Of a DNA stretch of 16,306 nucleotides, positions 1 through 7,632 are shown piece after piece. The stretch comes from Treponema sp. (GTDB taxonomy: Bacteria; Spirochaetota; Spirochaetia; Treponematales; Treponemataceae): positions 1 through 16,306 of the forward strand of contig JAFTEK010000113.1 in assembly GCA_017453705.1 (NCBI GenBank). Reading direction: 5' to 3'. Within the stretch, counting starts at the first letter, position 1. The number at the start of each line of letters is the position of its first letter. The notes under the pieces are model-generated. The model had not been told where the DNA came from, did no database searches, and saw only the letters and a program-made list of their open reading frames with translations. The position numbers and the translations under genes are program-made.

Positions 1-686
1 AGGCGGGCTTTTTTGTTTTCCAGAGAGTAAACACAGCCGCAGTAGTCCTGCCGATACAGGCCATACTCTGCGGAAAGCTCCAGGCTGCGCTTGAAGCCGC
101 CTTTCTTCTTGAAATCAGAGGGCAGGAAGAGGGGCTTTCCCGCTTTGCCCCCGGACTGCCTTTCTTCGCTGGCGGAGACAGGCTCCAGAGCCTTGCCTAT
201 CGCATTTATCTTGTCCGCATCCTTGAAGGGGCTGATTGAAAGTGTCGTCGTAAACCAGTCAAAGCCGTTGTCACAGGCATATCGATATGCAGCCTTCATG
301 CGGAATTCATAGCAACGGCGGCATCGTTCGCCCTTCTCCGCCTCGTGTGCAAGCACAGGCTCTTCCCGTGCTCCTGTCGCCCGGAAAAAATCCTCCGGCT
401 CGTAGGCTTCTTCCACGAGCCTGACTCCTGAGGCGACAGGAAATCGGGGCAGAAAGCCTTTCAGTTCCTCCAGCCGCCTCTCGTATTCGGCCTTGGGATG
501 GATGTTGGGGTTATAATAGAAGAGAGTCATGTCAAAGTATCCCGCGAGGTACTCGACGACATATGACGAGCAGGGGGCGCAACAGGCATGTAAAAGCAGT
601 CTGGGCTTGGCTGGCACCCCTTTCCCCTCCAGAGCAGACAAGATTACATCCAGCTCACGCTCATAAGGAGAAGTGCGTTTGGACAT
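1..686 (-). CDS. queH: Epoxyqueuosine reductase QueH (3' end outside window)
   Basis: This gene encodes the QueH (formerly DUF208) type of epoxyqueuosine reductase, which performs the last step of queuosine synthesis in tRNA in organisms without QueG. I translated it by hand: it begins MSKRTSPYERELDVIL and stays open to the first base of the window, giving about 228 residues without a stop. Family motifs are visible: HACCAPCSSYV near residues 33-43 (paired Cys plus CxxC), FYYNPNIHPKAEY, a CRRCYEFRM segment, TTTLSISP, and YCGC close to the truncated end. These cysteines are the expected metal or Fe-S ligands and redox pair. The ATG overlaps the stop of the upstream S1-domain gene by one base (TAATG), so translation is probably coupled. 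The function call is firm; the true C-terminus is not visible. Confidence 0.93.
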   Translation of the reverse strand, partial: MSKRTSPYERELDVILSALEGKGVPAKPRLLLHACCAPCSSYVVEYLAGYFDMTLFYYNPNIHPKAEYERRLEELKGFLPRFPVASGVRLVEEAYEPEDFFRATGAREEPVLAHEAEKGERCRRCYEFRMKAAYRYACDNGFDWFTTTLSISPFKDADKINAIGKALEPVSASEERQSGGKAGKPLFLPSDFKKKGGFKRSLELSAEYGLYRQDYCGCVYSLENKKAR

Positions 687-1783
687 TATTTTTTCAGCAG
701 GACTGCAAATGGATTATAGGTCTCGCCGTCATCATCGGAAGCGTGTGCCTTCTGGTACTCGGCGGCGTTGTCCTGCTCCTCGTTTGAGACGACTGGAGAA
801 AGGGAAATCCTCTTCTCGTCCGTGTCCACCTTCTCCACTGTCACAGCAATGCTGTCGCCCGCTTTGTAGACCTTCTTGAGGTTGGTGTTGCGTTCGACAG
901 GGAGCTTGGAGATGTGCACCAGTCCGTCCACGGCAGGAGCCAGGTTTATGAACAGGCCGAAGTCCGCGACCCGGCTGATTTTGCCTTCTATCTTGCTTCC
1001 GACCGGGAACTTGGCGGCAATTCCGTCCCAGGGGTCAGCCTCCAGCTCCTTGGTGCTGAGCGAGACCTTCTCCTTGTTCCAGTCGGCGCGGATAATCTTT
1101 GCTTCGACCTCCTGCCCGACTTTGAGCACGTCGTTCACATTGTCCACGCGGGTATGGCTGATTTCAGAGATGGGAAGAAGAGCCTCAAAGCCCTCTATAT
1201 TGACGAACGCCCCGTAACTTTCAATTCTGGACACGGTACCTTTGACAATAGACCCCAGCTGGAGCTTTTGGGCGAGCTTGGACTTCTGCTCTTCCGCTTG
1301 CGCAGCGAGGATTGCCCGGTTGGAGAGGACGATGTTCTTTCCCTCGTTTTTATATTCCTGAATCTTGAATGTCAGGTGCTTGCCCACATACTCAGCAGGC
1401 TCCTTTCGGTCGCGGTAGCCCATCTGACTGTAGGGGCAGAATGCCCTTGTGCTGCCGACCATGACCTCAAAGCCGCCCTTAATCTCCTTGGTCACATGGC
1501 CTTCCACGGGAACTCCGTTTTGGAAGGCGCTCTCCAGCATGTCCTTGCCCGCGTTCTGGCCAGCGAGCTTGGTCGTGAAGTGCAACTCGTCCCTGCTAGC
1601 TGAAGCAAAGTAAACCTTAATTTTGTCCCCTTCTTTTATAGAGACATTGCCCGCTTCATCGGTGAACTCCGCCTTATCAACAAAGCCCTCGCTCTTAAGG
1701 CCAAGGTCTATGAAAACTGTATCTTGAGATATGGCGACAACGGTGGTTTCCACCATCTGCCCAGGTTCAAACTGATTCTTCAT
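686..1783 (-). CDS. S1 RNA-binding domain protein (four S1 repeats, ribosomal protein S1-like)
   Basis: The 365-residue protein consists of four consecutive S1 (OB-fold) RNA-binding repeats at about residues 5-73, 88-158, 175-246 and 259-331, followed by an acidic tail. Repeats 3 and 4 are the most canonical, with SYGAFVNIEGFEALLPISEIS and ADFGLFINLAPAVDGLVHISKL. Full ribosomal protein S1 usually has six repeats and about 550 residues, so this is either a short S1 paralogue or an S1-like translation or RNA-stability factor; I do not assign rpsA. The start ATG is preceded by an AAGGGA Shine-Dalgarno that overlaps the stop of the barrel gene (TAAGGGA), with 12 bp between the genes. The stop overlaps the queH start by one base. 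It is the middle gene of an apparent three-gene operon. Confidence 0.88.
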   Translation of the reverse strand: MKNQFEPGQMVETTVVAISQDTVFIDLGLKSEGFVDKAEFTDEAGNVSIKEGDKIKVYFASASRDELHFTTKLAGQNAGKDMLESAFQNGVPVEGHVTKEIKGGFEVMVGSTRAFCPYSQMGYRDRKEPAEYVGKHLTFKIQEYKNEGKNIVLSNRAILAAQAEEQKSKLAQKLQLGSIVKGTVSRIESYGAFVNIEGFEALLPISEISHTRVDNVNDVLKVGQEVEAKIIRADWNKEKVSLSTKELEADPWDGIAAKFPVGSKIEGKISRVADFGLFINLAPAVDGLVHISKLPVERNTNLKKVYKAGDSIAVTVEKVDTDEKRISLSPVVSNEEQDNAAEYQKAHASDDDGETYNPFAVLLKK

Positions 1784-1795
1784 ATAAATGTTCCC

Positions 1796-2635
1796 TTATT
1801 TTTCTTGTGAAGCTTTTTTTGATTTTTCTGGCTTTTCCTGGAATCCTGCATCTTCCGCATCACGCTGTGCTACCAGCCTGTCTACGCCCCTGGTTCCCAA
1901 GTTTATAGAAATACCCACAAAGAACTTTGCGGTAGTCTGGTTGTCGGTCTTGTATTCAAACTTGGTTCCACCATAGTCCATGGAAGAATGACTGAATTTG
2001 ACGCTCTGGAAGTCAACACCCAGATTCAGGCCAACCAGATAAGTGGGCTTGGCTATAACCCAGCAACGGTAGCCTATGTTAAAGTTATAACCTATATTGC
2101 GCTCTTCAAGCTTGACGGTAACTGCATCAGCAGCCACACCCCATTCATCAGGCTTGGTAAACTCCGAGCGGCGCAGGGTGAAAAGAGCTGAGGGAAAAAA
2201 GCTGAATGAGTGCCGCCTGCCCAGGTTCAGCCTAAGAACAGGGCCTACGCCAATGTTGTATTCCATGCCGTTGCCCAAATCAATATCCAAGTCAGGAACC
2301 TCTGAGTTTCCTGTAGTATCAAAGTCAGAGAAGGTGTACGTGTTAAACTTACATATACTGCCGTCCACCCCGAAACCAAGATCGGCAAAACCAAAAGGGG
2401 AGCCTAAAAAGTTGACGATAGTACCCTTTGCCCCCATAGGAGTCTTGGTTGTCCTAGTAAACTCTTCCAGTCCTAGGTAGGTAATGTCGTCATCAGAGAC
2501 TCTCAGGACATCTGTGTTTTTGAAAGTATTTTCGTAACTTAAAGAAATTTCCCAATCCTTTGCCTGGGCAAAGGCTGAAAAGAGGGCCAAGGAAGCAACT
2601 AGCAACAATCTTCTTGAGCAGGTCATCTTTTTCAT
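1796..2635 (-). CDS. Putative outer-membrane beta-barrel protein, unknown function
   Basis: I do not recognise a named family. The 279-residue product opens with a classical signal peptide: a basic n-region (MKKMTCSRR), a hydrophobic core (LLLVASLALFSAF) and an AQA cleavage site near residue 25. The mature part is rich in alternating aromatic and polar residues and glycine, for example GSPFGFADLGFGVDGS, SFFPSALFTL and NIGYNFNIGYRCW, as in small outer-membrane barrels. A strand-like FFVGISINLG near residue 243 would normally close a barrel, but it is followed by about 35 charged residues ending in a Lys-rich tail, which is unusual. It leads the operon with the S1-domain and queH genes. No Shine-Dalgarno precedes the first ATG, and a promoter ends 8 nt upstream. 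A second ATG at codon 4 is possible but no better supported. Confidence 0.75.
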   Translation of the reverse strand: MKKMTCSRRLLLVASLALFSAFAQAKDWEISLSYENTFKNTDVLRVSDDDITYLGLEEFTRTTKTPMGAKGTIVNFLGSPFGFADLGFGVDGSICKFNTYTFSDFDTTGNSEVPDLDIDLGNGMEYNIGVGPVLRLNLGRRHSFSFFPSALFTLRRSEFTKPDEWGVAADAVTVKLEERNIGYNFNIGYRCWVIAKPTYLVGLNLGVDFQSVKFSHSSMDYGGTKFEYKTDNQTTAKFFVGISINLGTRGVDRLVAQRDAEDAGFQEKPEKSKKASQEK

Positions 2636-2643
2636 TTTCGGTC

Positions 2644-2672
2644 AGTATAGTGAATTTGGAAAGATACATCAA
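2644..2672 (-). promoter_or_regulatory. Sigma70-like promoter of the barrel-S1-queH operon
   Basis: On the minus strand TTGATG (2672-2667) and TATACT (2649-2644) are separated by exactly 17 bp. Only 8 nt lie between the -10 box and the ATG at 2635, so transcription would start at or within about two bases of the start codon. No Shine-Dalgarno sequence is present. It is arranged back to back with the sbcD promoter. Confidence 0.6.
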
Positions 2673-2682
2673 GATACAATCG

Positions 2683-2711
2683 TTGAAAATTCGGCCATAA
2701 AACGATATACT
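2683..2711 (+). promoter_or_regulatory. Sigma70-like promoter of sbcD-sbcC-recF
   Basis: TTGAAA (2683-2688) and TATACT (2706-2711) are separated by exactly 17 bp. The ATG of sbcD follows after 8 nt (2720), leaving no room for a leader or ribosome binding site. The sbcD start is fixed by its conserved N-terminus, so the short distance is not an artefact of start choice. Confidence 0.62.
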
Positions 2712-2719
2712 GCCTTTAT

Positions 2720-4225
2720 ATGCGATTCATCCACACGGCGGACTGGCACCTGGGCAACAGGATGCACGAGATAGACAGGACAGATGAGGCGGCCTCCTTC
2801 CTGTCATGGCTGAAAGAGGAGATTGTCAGGCGTGAGGCGGACTGCCTTGTTGTCGCCGGGGATATATACGACGTGGCCAATCCGCCCAACGAGGCCAAAA
2901 AGCTCTATTGTTCATTCCTTGCCTCGCTCATAGGGACTTGCTGCCGCAACGTCATCATCGTCGGGGGCAACCACGATTCAGGCAGCCTGCTGGACACGGA
3001 GAAAGAGATTCTTGCCGCCCTGAACATCCATGTGACAGGCTCCCTGTCAGGCCGCAGCCCGGAGGAGCTTGTCTTTGAGCTTGTGGGGGCTTCCGGGAAT
3101 GCTGTCGGAATCGCCGCCGCCGTTCCCTACGCACGGGAGACGGAACTGATGAGCTTTGTATCAAGCGCCGGGGATTCAGAGAATCCCAAGGATGCAGGTC
3201 AGCCGGACGGCGTGAATGCTGATAGCGGGAAAACAGATGGCGTTGATGCTGGGGAGCCGGACGGCGAGGCAGAGGAGGCGGACGGCGGGCATCTGGCGGA
3301 TGACGCTTATGGGGCTTTGTACCGCAAGGTCTGGGAGGCCGCGGACAGGAAGCGGGCGGGGAGGAAGATTCCTGTCATAGCGACAGGCCACCTGTACGCG
3401 GCGGAGCTTGAAGGGCGGTTCGCGGGCTGCCGCGACACGGGGAGCTTTGATGACGGCACGAGGGCCGTGGACATACTGGGCAACCTGGGACTGGTAAGCC
3501 CTTCCGTGTTCCCTGACGGGTTCGATTATGTCGCGCTGGGGCATGTGCATTACTCCACGATGGTCGCAAAAAATCCTAAAATACGCTACTCAGGCTCCCC
3601 CTTCGTGATGGGCTTTGACGAGGCGGACATCCCGCATCAGATTCTCTGCGTGGACTGCGTTGACGGCAAAAGCTCGGTGGAGAAGATTGCAGTCCCGGCT
3701 TTCGCCAGATTCAGGCGGCTCTCAGGCAGCATCACGGAAATACGCAAGAAGCTGGAAGCTGTCGCAGCCTGTGGCAGGCAGGCTTTCAGGGAGACTGACA
3801 GGGCTTGTATCAACAGCTCTGACTCCGCCGGGGAAGCTGTCGCATCTTGTACTGTCGCTGACTCCGCCGGGAAGGATGCCGGAGAACCTTCTGCCACTCC
3901 CTGCTACCTTGAGCTGTGCTACAGCCGGGATGCCGGGGACCCATCATTGGACACGCTGGACGAGCTTATAGAGCGGCTGCCCCGGAATGTCCGCGTCGTG
4001 AGCTGGAAGCGCAAAATGGCTTTGGAGGAGAGAGGACAGGAAACGGAGCTTGACAGCAGGGAACTCAGGAGCCTGGGGGAAGACGAGATATTCACCAGCC
4101 TGATACAAAAGCGAGCCTCGGAAATGGGCGTTACAGAACAGATGAAACAGGAGATGCTGGGCAAGTTCCTGCCCCTTTTCATGCAGCTGGCAGATGAAGT
4201 GCGCGCGGGGGAAGAAGAGCGATGA
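2720..4225 (+). CDS. sbcD: SbcD, nuclease subunit of the SbcCD (Mre11-Rad50-like) complex
   Basis: SbcD is the Mn-dependent calcineurin-like phosphoesterase that, with the SbcC ATPase, cuts DNA hairpins and trims blocked double-strand ends. The N-terminus MRFIHTADWHLG supplies metal ligands D8 and H10. VVAGDIYD gives D48, GGNHD gives N84-H85-D86, and ATGHLY and LGHVHY carry the later histidines. At 501 residues it is about 100 longer than usual. The excess lies in two low-complexity inserts, about residues 148-197 (acidic, Gly and Asp rich) and about 365-395 (Ser, Ala and Gly rich), both containing in-frame DNA duplications. The start is certain from family conservation although there is no Shine-Dalgarno. 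The stop overlaps the sbcC start by four bases (ATGA). Confidence 0.95.
   Translation: MRFIHTADWHLGNRMHEIDRTDEAASFLSWLKEEIVRREADCLVVAGDIYDVANPPNEAKKLYCSFLASLIGTCCRNVIIVGGNHDSGSLLDTEKEILAALNIHVTGSLSGRSPEELVFELVGASGNAVGIAAAVPYARETELMSFVSSAGDSENPKDAGQPDGVNADSGKTDGVDAGEPDGEAEEADGGHLADDAYGALYRKVWEAADRKRAGRKIPVIATGHLYAAELEGRFAGCRDTGSFDDGTRAVDILGNLGLVSPSVFPDGFDYVALGHVHYSTMVAKNPKIRYSGSPFVMGFDEADIPHQILCVDCVDGKSSVEKIAVPAFARFRRLSGSITEIRKKLEAVAACGRQAFRETDRACINSSDSAGEAVASCTVADSAGKDAGEPSATPCYLELCYSRDAGDPSLDTLDELIERLPRNVRVVSWKRKMALEERGQETELDSRELRSLGEDEIFTSLIQKRASEMGVTEQMKQEMLGKFLPLFMQLADEVRAGEEER
3201..3266 (+). repeat. In-frame 12-bp direct repeat in the first sbcD insert
   Basis: AGCCGGACGGCG occurs at 3201-3212 and at 3255-3266, 54 bp (18 codons) apart. 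The spacing keeps the reading frame. The encoded stretch is a run of Asp, Gly, Glu and Ala with a recurring PDG/TDG motif that is absent from the SbcD core. Confidence 0.7.
3819..3871 (+). repeat. In-frame 14-bp direct repeat in the second sbcD insert
   Basis: CTGACTCCGCCGGG occurs at 3819-3832 and at 3858-3871, 39 bp (13 codons) apart, and encodes a repeated DSAG. It lies in a Ser/Ala/Gly-rich stretch that lengthens the C-terminal part of SbcD. Confidence 0.75.
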
Positions 4226-7200
4226 GAATTCTCAAGATAGAGATGGAAAACCTGAATTCCCTCAAGGGCTGCTGGCAAATTGACCTGGAGCACCCTGACT
4301 ACAGGCAGAACCACGAGCTGTTCGTCATATCGGGGCCCACAGGGGCGGGCAAAACGACCATACTGGACGCGATAACCCTCGCCCTCTACGGACGCACCCC
4401 CCGGCAGGAGCCGTCCAAAAGCGGCAACGAGCTTATGACAAGGCACACAGCTTGCTGCATGGCGCGTGTCACCTACCGCTGCGGGGCGGGAACTTTCCTC
4501 TCCGAGTTCTCCCAGAAGAAGGCCAGGGGCAGGGCGGACGGCAACCTACAGCAGGCGGAATACCGGATAACGCGGGCAGACTCAGGCGAGACCATTCATT
4601 CCGGCAGCGCGGCCAAAGGCTTTGCGGAGGCGACCGAGAAAATCATCAAGCTCAGTTACAGGCAGTTCTGTTCTTCGATAATGCTCGCACAGGGGGAATT
4701 TGACAAATTCCTGAGCGGAGATGGCAAGGAGGCGGACAAGGAGCGTGACCGTGCGGCAATACTCGCCAAGATAACCGGGACGGAGCAGTACAAGAAGATA
4801 GGCGGACTTGTCGGCGACCACGCGAGGGAGGCGGGAATCGCCCTCAAGGAGGCGGAAAGCCGCTATCAGGAGCAGAGCCAGAACCTTCTGGGAGATGAGG
4901 AGCTGGAAAAGCTCAGGCAGGAGATGGCCGACCTACAGGAGCAGCTTGCCCGGAACGATGAGGCCATGAAGGACGTGAGCGATGCCCTCATCTGGCTGGG
5001 GCAGCTTGCCTCCTGCAAGGCCGCATTGGATGCCGCACAAAAAGAGAGGATTGACTTTGAGGAGGCGCAAAAGGCATTCACAGACGGCAAGCTCACGCTG
5101 GAGCGGATAGAGAAAGCCCGCCTTTGCAAGGCCGAGCATACCGCCCTTGCACAGCTGCGCGAGGGCATCAGGAAGGACACCCTTTCTCTGGAACAAAGCC
5201 GGGCTGCTCTTGCGGCTCTGGAACAGAGCCTTGAGCTAGCCTCTTCCAACTCCAAGAAAGCCGACTCACATCTTGCTTGCATGGAGAAGGAGCTTGAAGA
5301 AGCAAAGCCCCTCTGGGAAGAAGTGAGAAAGGCGGACAGCCAGCTCCAGCTTGCAGCCCAAAGCGAGAGGAACGCTTTTGCCCAAAAAGAGGAGAACGAG
5401 AGGCGGCTTTCCAAGGCTTATGAGGAGCAGGAGATGCTTGGGGCTGCCATTGCAGAAATCCAGAGCAAGCTCAAGGATCTGGACTCCTACCTTGCCGCCA
5501 ATCCGGGAGACGCGGAACTTCCTTCCGCTATATCATCCGTGTCCGCACTGGGCGACAAGTGCCAGGCTAGCTACGACAAGATTTCCATGCTGACAAACAG
5601 CCTGAGTCTGGTCAAGGGGGAACTGGAAAGGCTTCTTGCAAAGAAGCAGGATGCCAGCCGTACCCTTGCACAGGCTGACGGACAGCTCAAAAAGCTCATC
5701 TCAACCGAATACGAGTCCGTCGCCCGCATAATCCGGGACGGCCTTGAGGCGGGCAAGCCCTGCCCGGTCTGCGGCTCTGTGGAGCACCCCCTTTGTGGTG
5801 GACAGGCGGAGGGCGAAGGGGCGGAAGCCACAGGTGGCTCAGGTGTCATAAGTGCCATAGGTGGCACAAATGCCATAGGTGGCACACATGCCAGCCCCAC
5901 CGCTGGCAACCACAAGCTGGGGACGGACATCCTAGCCCTGAGCAGGAGCTGCGATCAGGCAAGGGAAGCCTTGCAGGAAGCCGAGCGGATGCTTGACGTA
6001 CAGAGCCAGAAGAAGGAGTCCTACGACAAGCAGATTGCGGATTTACAGGCGGAGCTTGGGGGCGACCGGGACAAACTTTCTTCCATTATAAGCGGTTGCA
6101 TGAAGGGGGATGCGACTGGCATTGCACTGAGGACTGCGGAGACCATCGCACTGGAGACAGCGGGTACCACACTGGAGGCGGCGGGCAGCAAGGCCTCGTT
6201 CAAATCCGCACTGGAAGCAGTCCTTTCCAAGCTCCGGGAGCGCGACAGGCTTTTCCGTGACAGGCAGAATCAAAAGACCGAGCTTGAGAAAGCCCTTGAA
6301 GGCAAGAAAGCCGCCCTTGAGACGATAGACACAGATGCCCTTAAAGCCGCCTGCGAGGAGTCCAAGAAAGCCCACCTTCTGGAAGTGCAGAATGTCGCCA
6401 TACATGAGATGGAGAGGAACAAGCTCTTTGGCGGCAAGGATGTTGCACAAGAAGAGGCTGCTCTGACAAAGGCTGTGACTGATGCCCGCAAGCAGAAGGA
6501 TGCCGCTGACAAAGCCCTGTCGGACTTGCAGAGACAGAAGTCCGCCTTAGACGGCAAGGCATCTCAGACGGAAAAGACCCTTGCTGAATCCGCTGTGCAG
6601 GCAGGGCGGGCGGAAGAGGCGTTCATGTCAGCATTGGAAAAGGAAGGCATATCGGGAGAGGAAGAGTACAGCCGCTTTATACAGGACGAGGGCAGCTACG
6701 ACTCTCTAAAGCGGCAGTCCGAGCATCTCAAGCAGGAGGACACACGGACATCCACGACGCTAAAAGAGAGGCGCAGGGAGCTTGAAGCCTGCCAGTCCCA
6801 GAACAAGAGCAACAGGAGCGCAGAGGAACTGGAGAGGCGCAGGCAGGAGCTCGAGGCAAAGGCGGCATCTGGCAGGGAGCAGCTGGGAAGGGACAAGCAG
6901 GTGATTTCCGACAACGAGCGGAACAGGGGCGAGGCCGAGCACAAGAAGGCCGAATATGAGGCCGCCCGCGAGGAGAACGACAAATGGCAGATGATGAAGG
7001 AGCTTGTCGGCAAGGCGGACGGAAGCGACCTGGAGGTGTTCGTCCAGTCACTTGCCCTCAAGAAGCTGCTCTCACTTGCCAACCGCTATCTATATGAGAT
7101 AACAGGCCGCTACCGTCTGGTGCAGATTCCCGGCAAAGTGGACTTCATGGTGCAGGACGTGAACTTTTCAGGCGAGAAGGATGATCGCCCCATCTCCAAC

Positions 7201-7620
7201 ATGAGCGGCGGAGAGAAGTTCATCATCAGCCTGTCACTGGCACTCGGCATTGCGGAGCTTGCCAGCCTGAGCGTCAGCGTGGACTCCCTCTTTTTGGACG
7301 AGGGCTTCGGCACGTTGAGCGGAAGACCGCTGACACAGGCCGTGGACGCGCTCAAACAGCTGCAGCGGTCGGGCAAGATGCTCGGCATAATTACCCACGT
7401 GGACGCGGTGATAAAGGAATTCGACCAGAGGATAGAAGTCGTTCCCGGCACAGGCGGCTACAGCGAGCTGCACGGCTCCGGCATTACACATGGGGCAGCC
7501 CAGAAAGCCGCCACCCATTCTGCCGCTTTCGCCGCACAGTCCAATGCCAACACCGCCCAGCCCAACGCCACCACCCAGCCCTATGCCAACACCGCCCCCA
7601 GACCTGGCGAGCTATTTTAA
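4222..7620 (+). CDS. sbcC: SbcC, Rad50-like ATPase subunit of SbcCD
   Basis: SbcC is the SMC-like ATPase that bridges DNA and drives the SbcD nuclease. The 1132-residue protein has the expected layout: a Walker A P-loop (GPTGAGKTT, residues 38-46), a long Glu/Lys/Ala/Gln-rich coiled coil to about 505, a zinc hook CPVCG (C514, C517), a returning coiled coil to about 920, and the C-terminal ATPase half with signature MSGGEK (994-999) and Walker B SLFLDEGFG (D1026, E1027). The start overlaps the sbcD stop by four bases. Three low-complexity stretches are added: right after the hook (about 525-565, two clear 18-bp tandem copies plus a decayed third), in the second coil (about 630-660, tandem 8-residue units), and an Asn/Thr/Ala/Pro/Gln tail after about 1095. 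None touches a catalytic motif, so the protein is probably functional. Confidence 0.95.
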   Translation: MRILKIEMENLNSLKGCWQIDLEHPDYRQNHELFVISGPTGAGKTTILDAITLALYGRTPRQEPSKSGNELMTRHTACCMARVTYRCGAGTFLSEFSQKKARGRADGNLQQAEYRITRADSGETIHSGSAAKGFAEATEKIIKLSYRQFCSSIMLAQGEFDKFLSGDGKEADKERDRAAILAKITGTEQYKKIGGLVGDHAREAGIALKEAESRYQEQSQNLLGDEELEKLRQEMADLQEQLARNDEAMKDVSDALIWLGQLASCKAALDAAQKERIDFEEAQKAFTDGKLTLERIEKARLCKAEHTALAQLREGIRKDTLSLEQSRAALAALEQSLELASSNSKKADSHLACMEKELEEAKPLWEEVRKADSQLQLAAQSERNAFAQKEENERRLSKAYEEQEMLGAAIAEIQSKLKDLDSYLAANPGDAELPSAISSVSALGDKCQASYDKISMLTNSLSLVKGELERLLAKKQDASRTLAQADGQLKKLISTEYESVARIIRDGLEAGKPCPVCGSVEHPLCGGQAEGEGAEATGGSGVISAIGGTNAIGGTHASPTAGNHKLGTDILALSRSCDQAREALQEAERMLDVQSQKKESYDKQIADLQAELGGDRDKLSSIISGCMKGDATGIALRTAETIALETAGTTLEAAGSKASFKSALEAVLSKLRERDRLFRDRQNQKTELEKALEGKKAALETIDTDALKAACEESKKAHLLEVQNVAIHEMERNKLFGGKDVAQEEAALTKAVTDARKQKDAADKALSDLQRQKSALDGKASQTEKTLAESAVQAGRAEEAFMSALEKEGISGEEEYSRFIQDEGSYDSLKRQSEHLKQEDTRTSTTLKERRRELEACQSQNKSNRSAEELERRRQELEAKAASGREQLGRDKQVISDNERNRGEAEHKKAEYEAAREENDKWQMMKELVGKADGSDLEVFVQSLALKKLLSLANRYLYEITGRYRLVQIPGKVDFMVQDVNFSGEKDDRPISNMSGGEKFIISLSLALGIAELASLSVSVDSLFLDEGFGTLSGRPLTQAVDALKQLQRSGKMLGIITHVDAVIKEFDQRIEVVPGTGGYSELHGSGITHGAAQKAATHSAAFAAQSNANTAQPNATTQPYANTAPRPGELF
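5836..5892 (+). repeat. 18-bp tandem repeat beside the zinc hook of sbcC
   Basis: Two near-identical 18-bp units lie at 5854-5871 and 5872-5889, differing at one base, with a further GCC at 5890-5892. A decayed copy at 5836-5853 matches at 12 of 18 bases. Each unit contains GCCATAGGTGGC, whose ends pair as an inverted repeat. The period equals six codons and encodes AIGGTN/AIGGTH, just after CPVCG. Confidence 0.85.
6121..6189 (+). repeat. 24-bp tandem repeat in the second coiled coil of sbcC
   Basis: Units at 6121-6144 and 6145-6168, and a shortened unit at 6169-6189, encode IALRTAET, IALETAGT and TLEAAGS. The DNA copies have diverged, but the octapeptide pattern is clear. The frame is maintained. 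Confidence 0.75.
7544..7597 (+). repeat. 15-bp in-frame direct repeat in the sbcC C-terminal tail
   Basis: ATGCCAACACCGCCC occurs at 7544-7558 and at 7583-7597, 39 bp (13 codons) apart. The reading gives an Asn/Thr/Ala/Pro/Gln-rich tail with recurring ANTAP-like motifs, beyond the folded ATPase domain. Confidence 0.8.
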
Positions 7621-7632
7621 TCAGGAGGAGAC

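Noticed and set aside
914..1603. 229-residue open frame on the plus strand
   Set aside because: It is antisense to the S1-domain gene, which has clear family motifs. The frame has no recognisable motif and is a by-product of GC-rich codon use.
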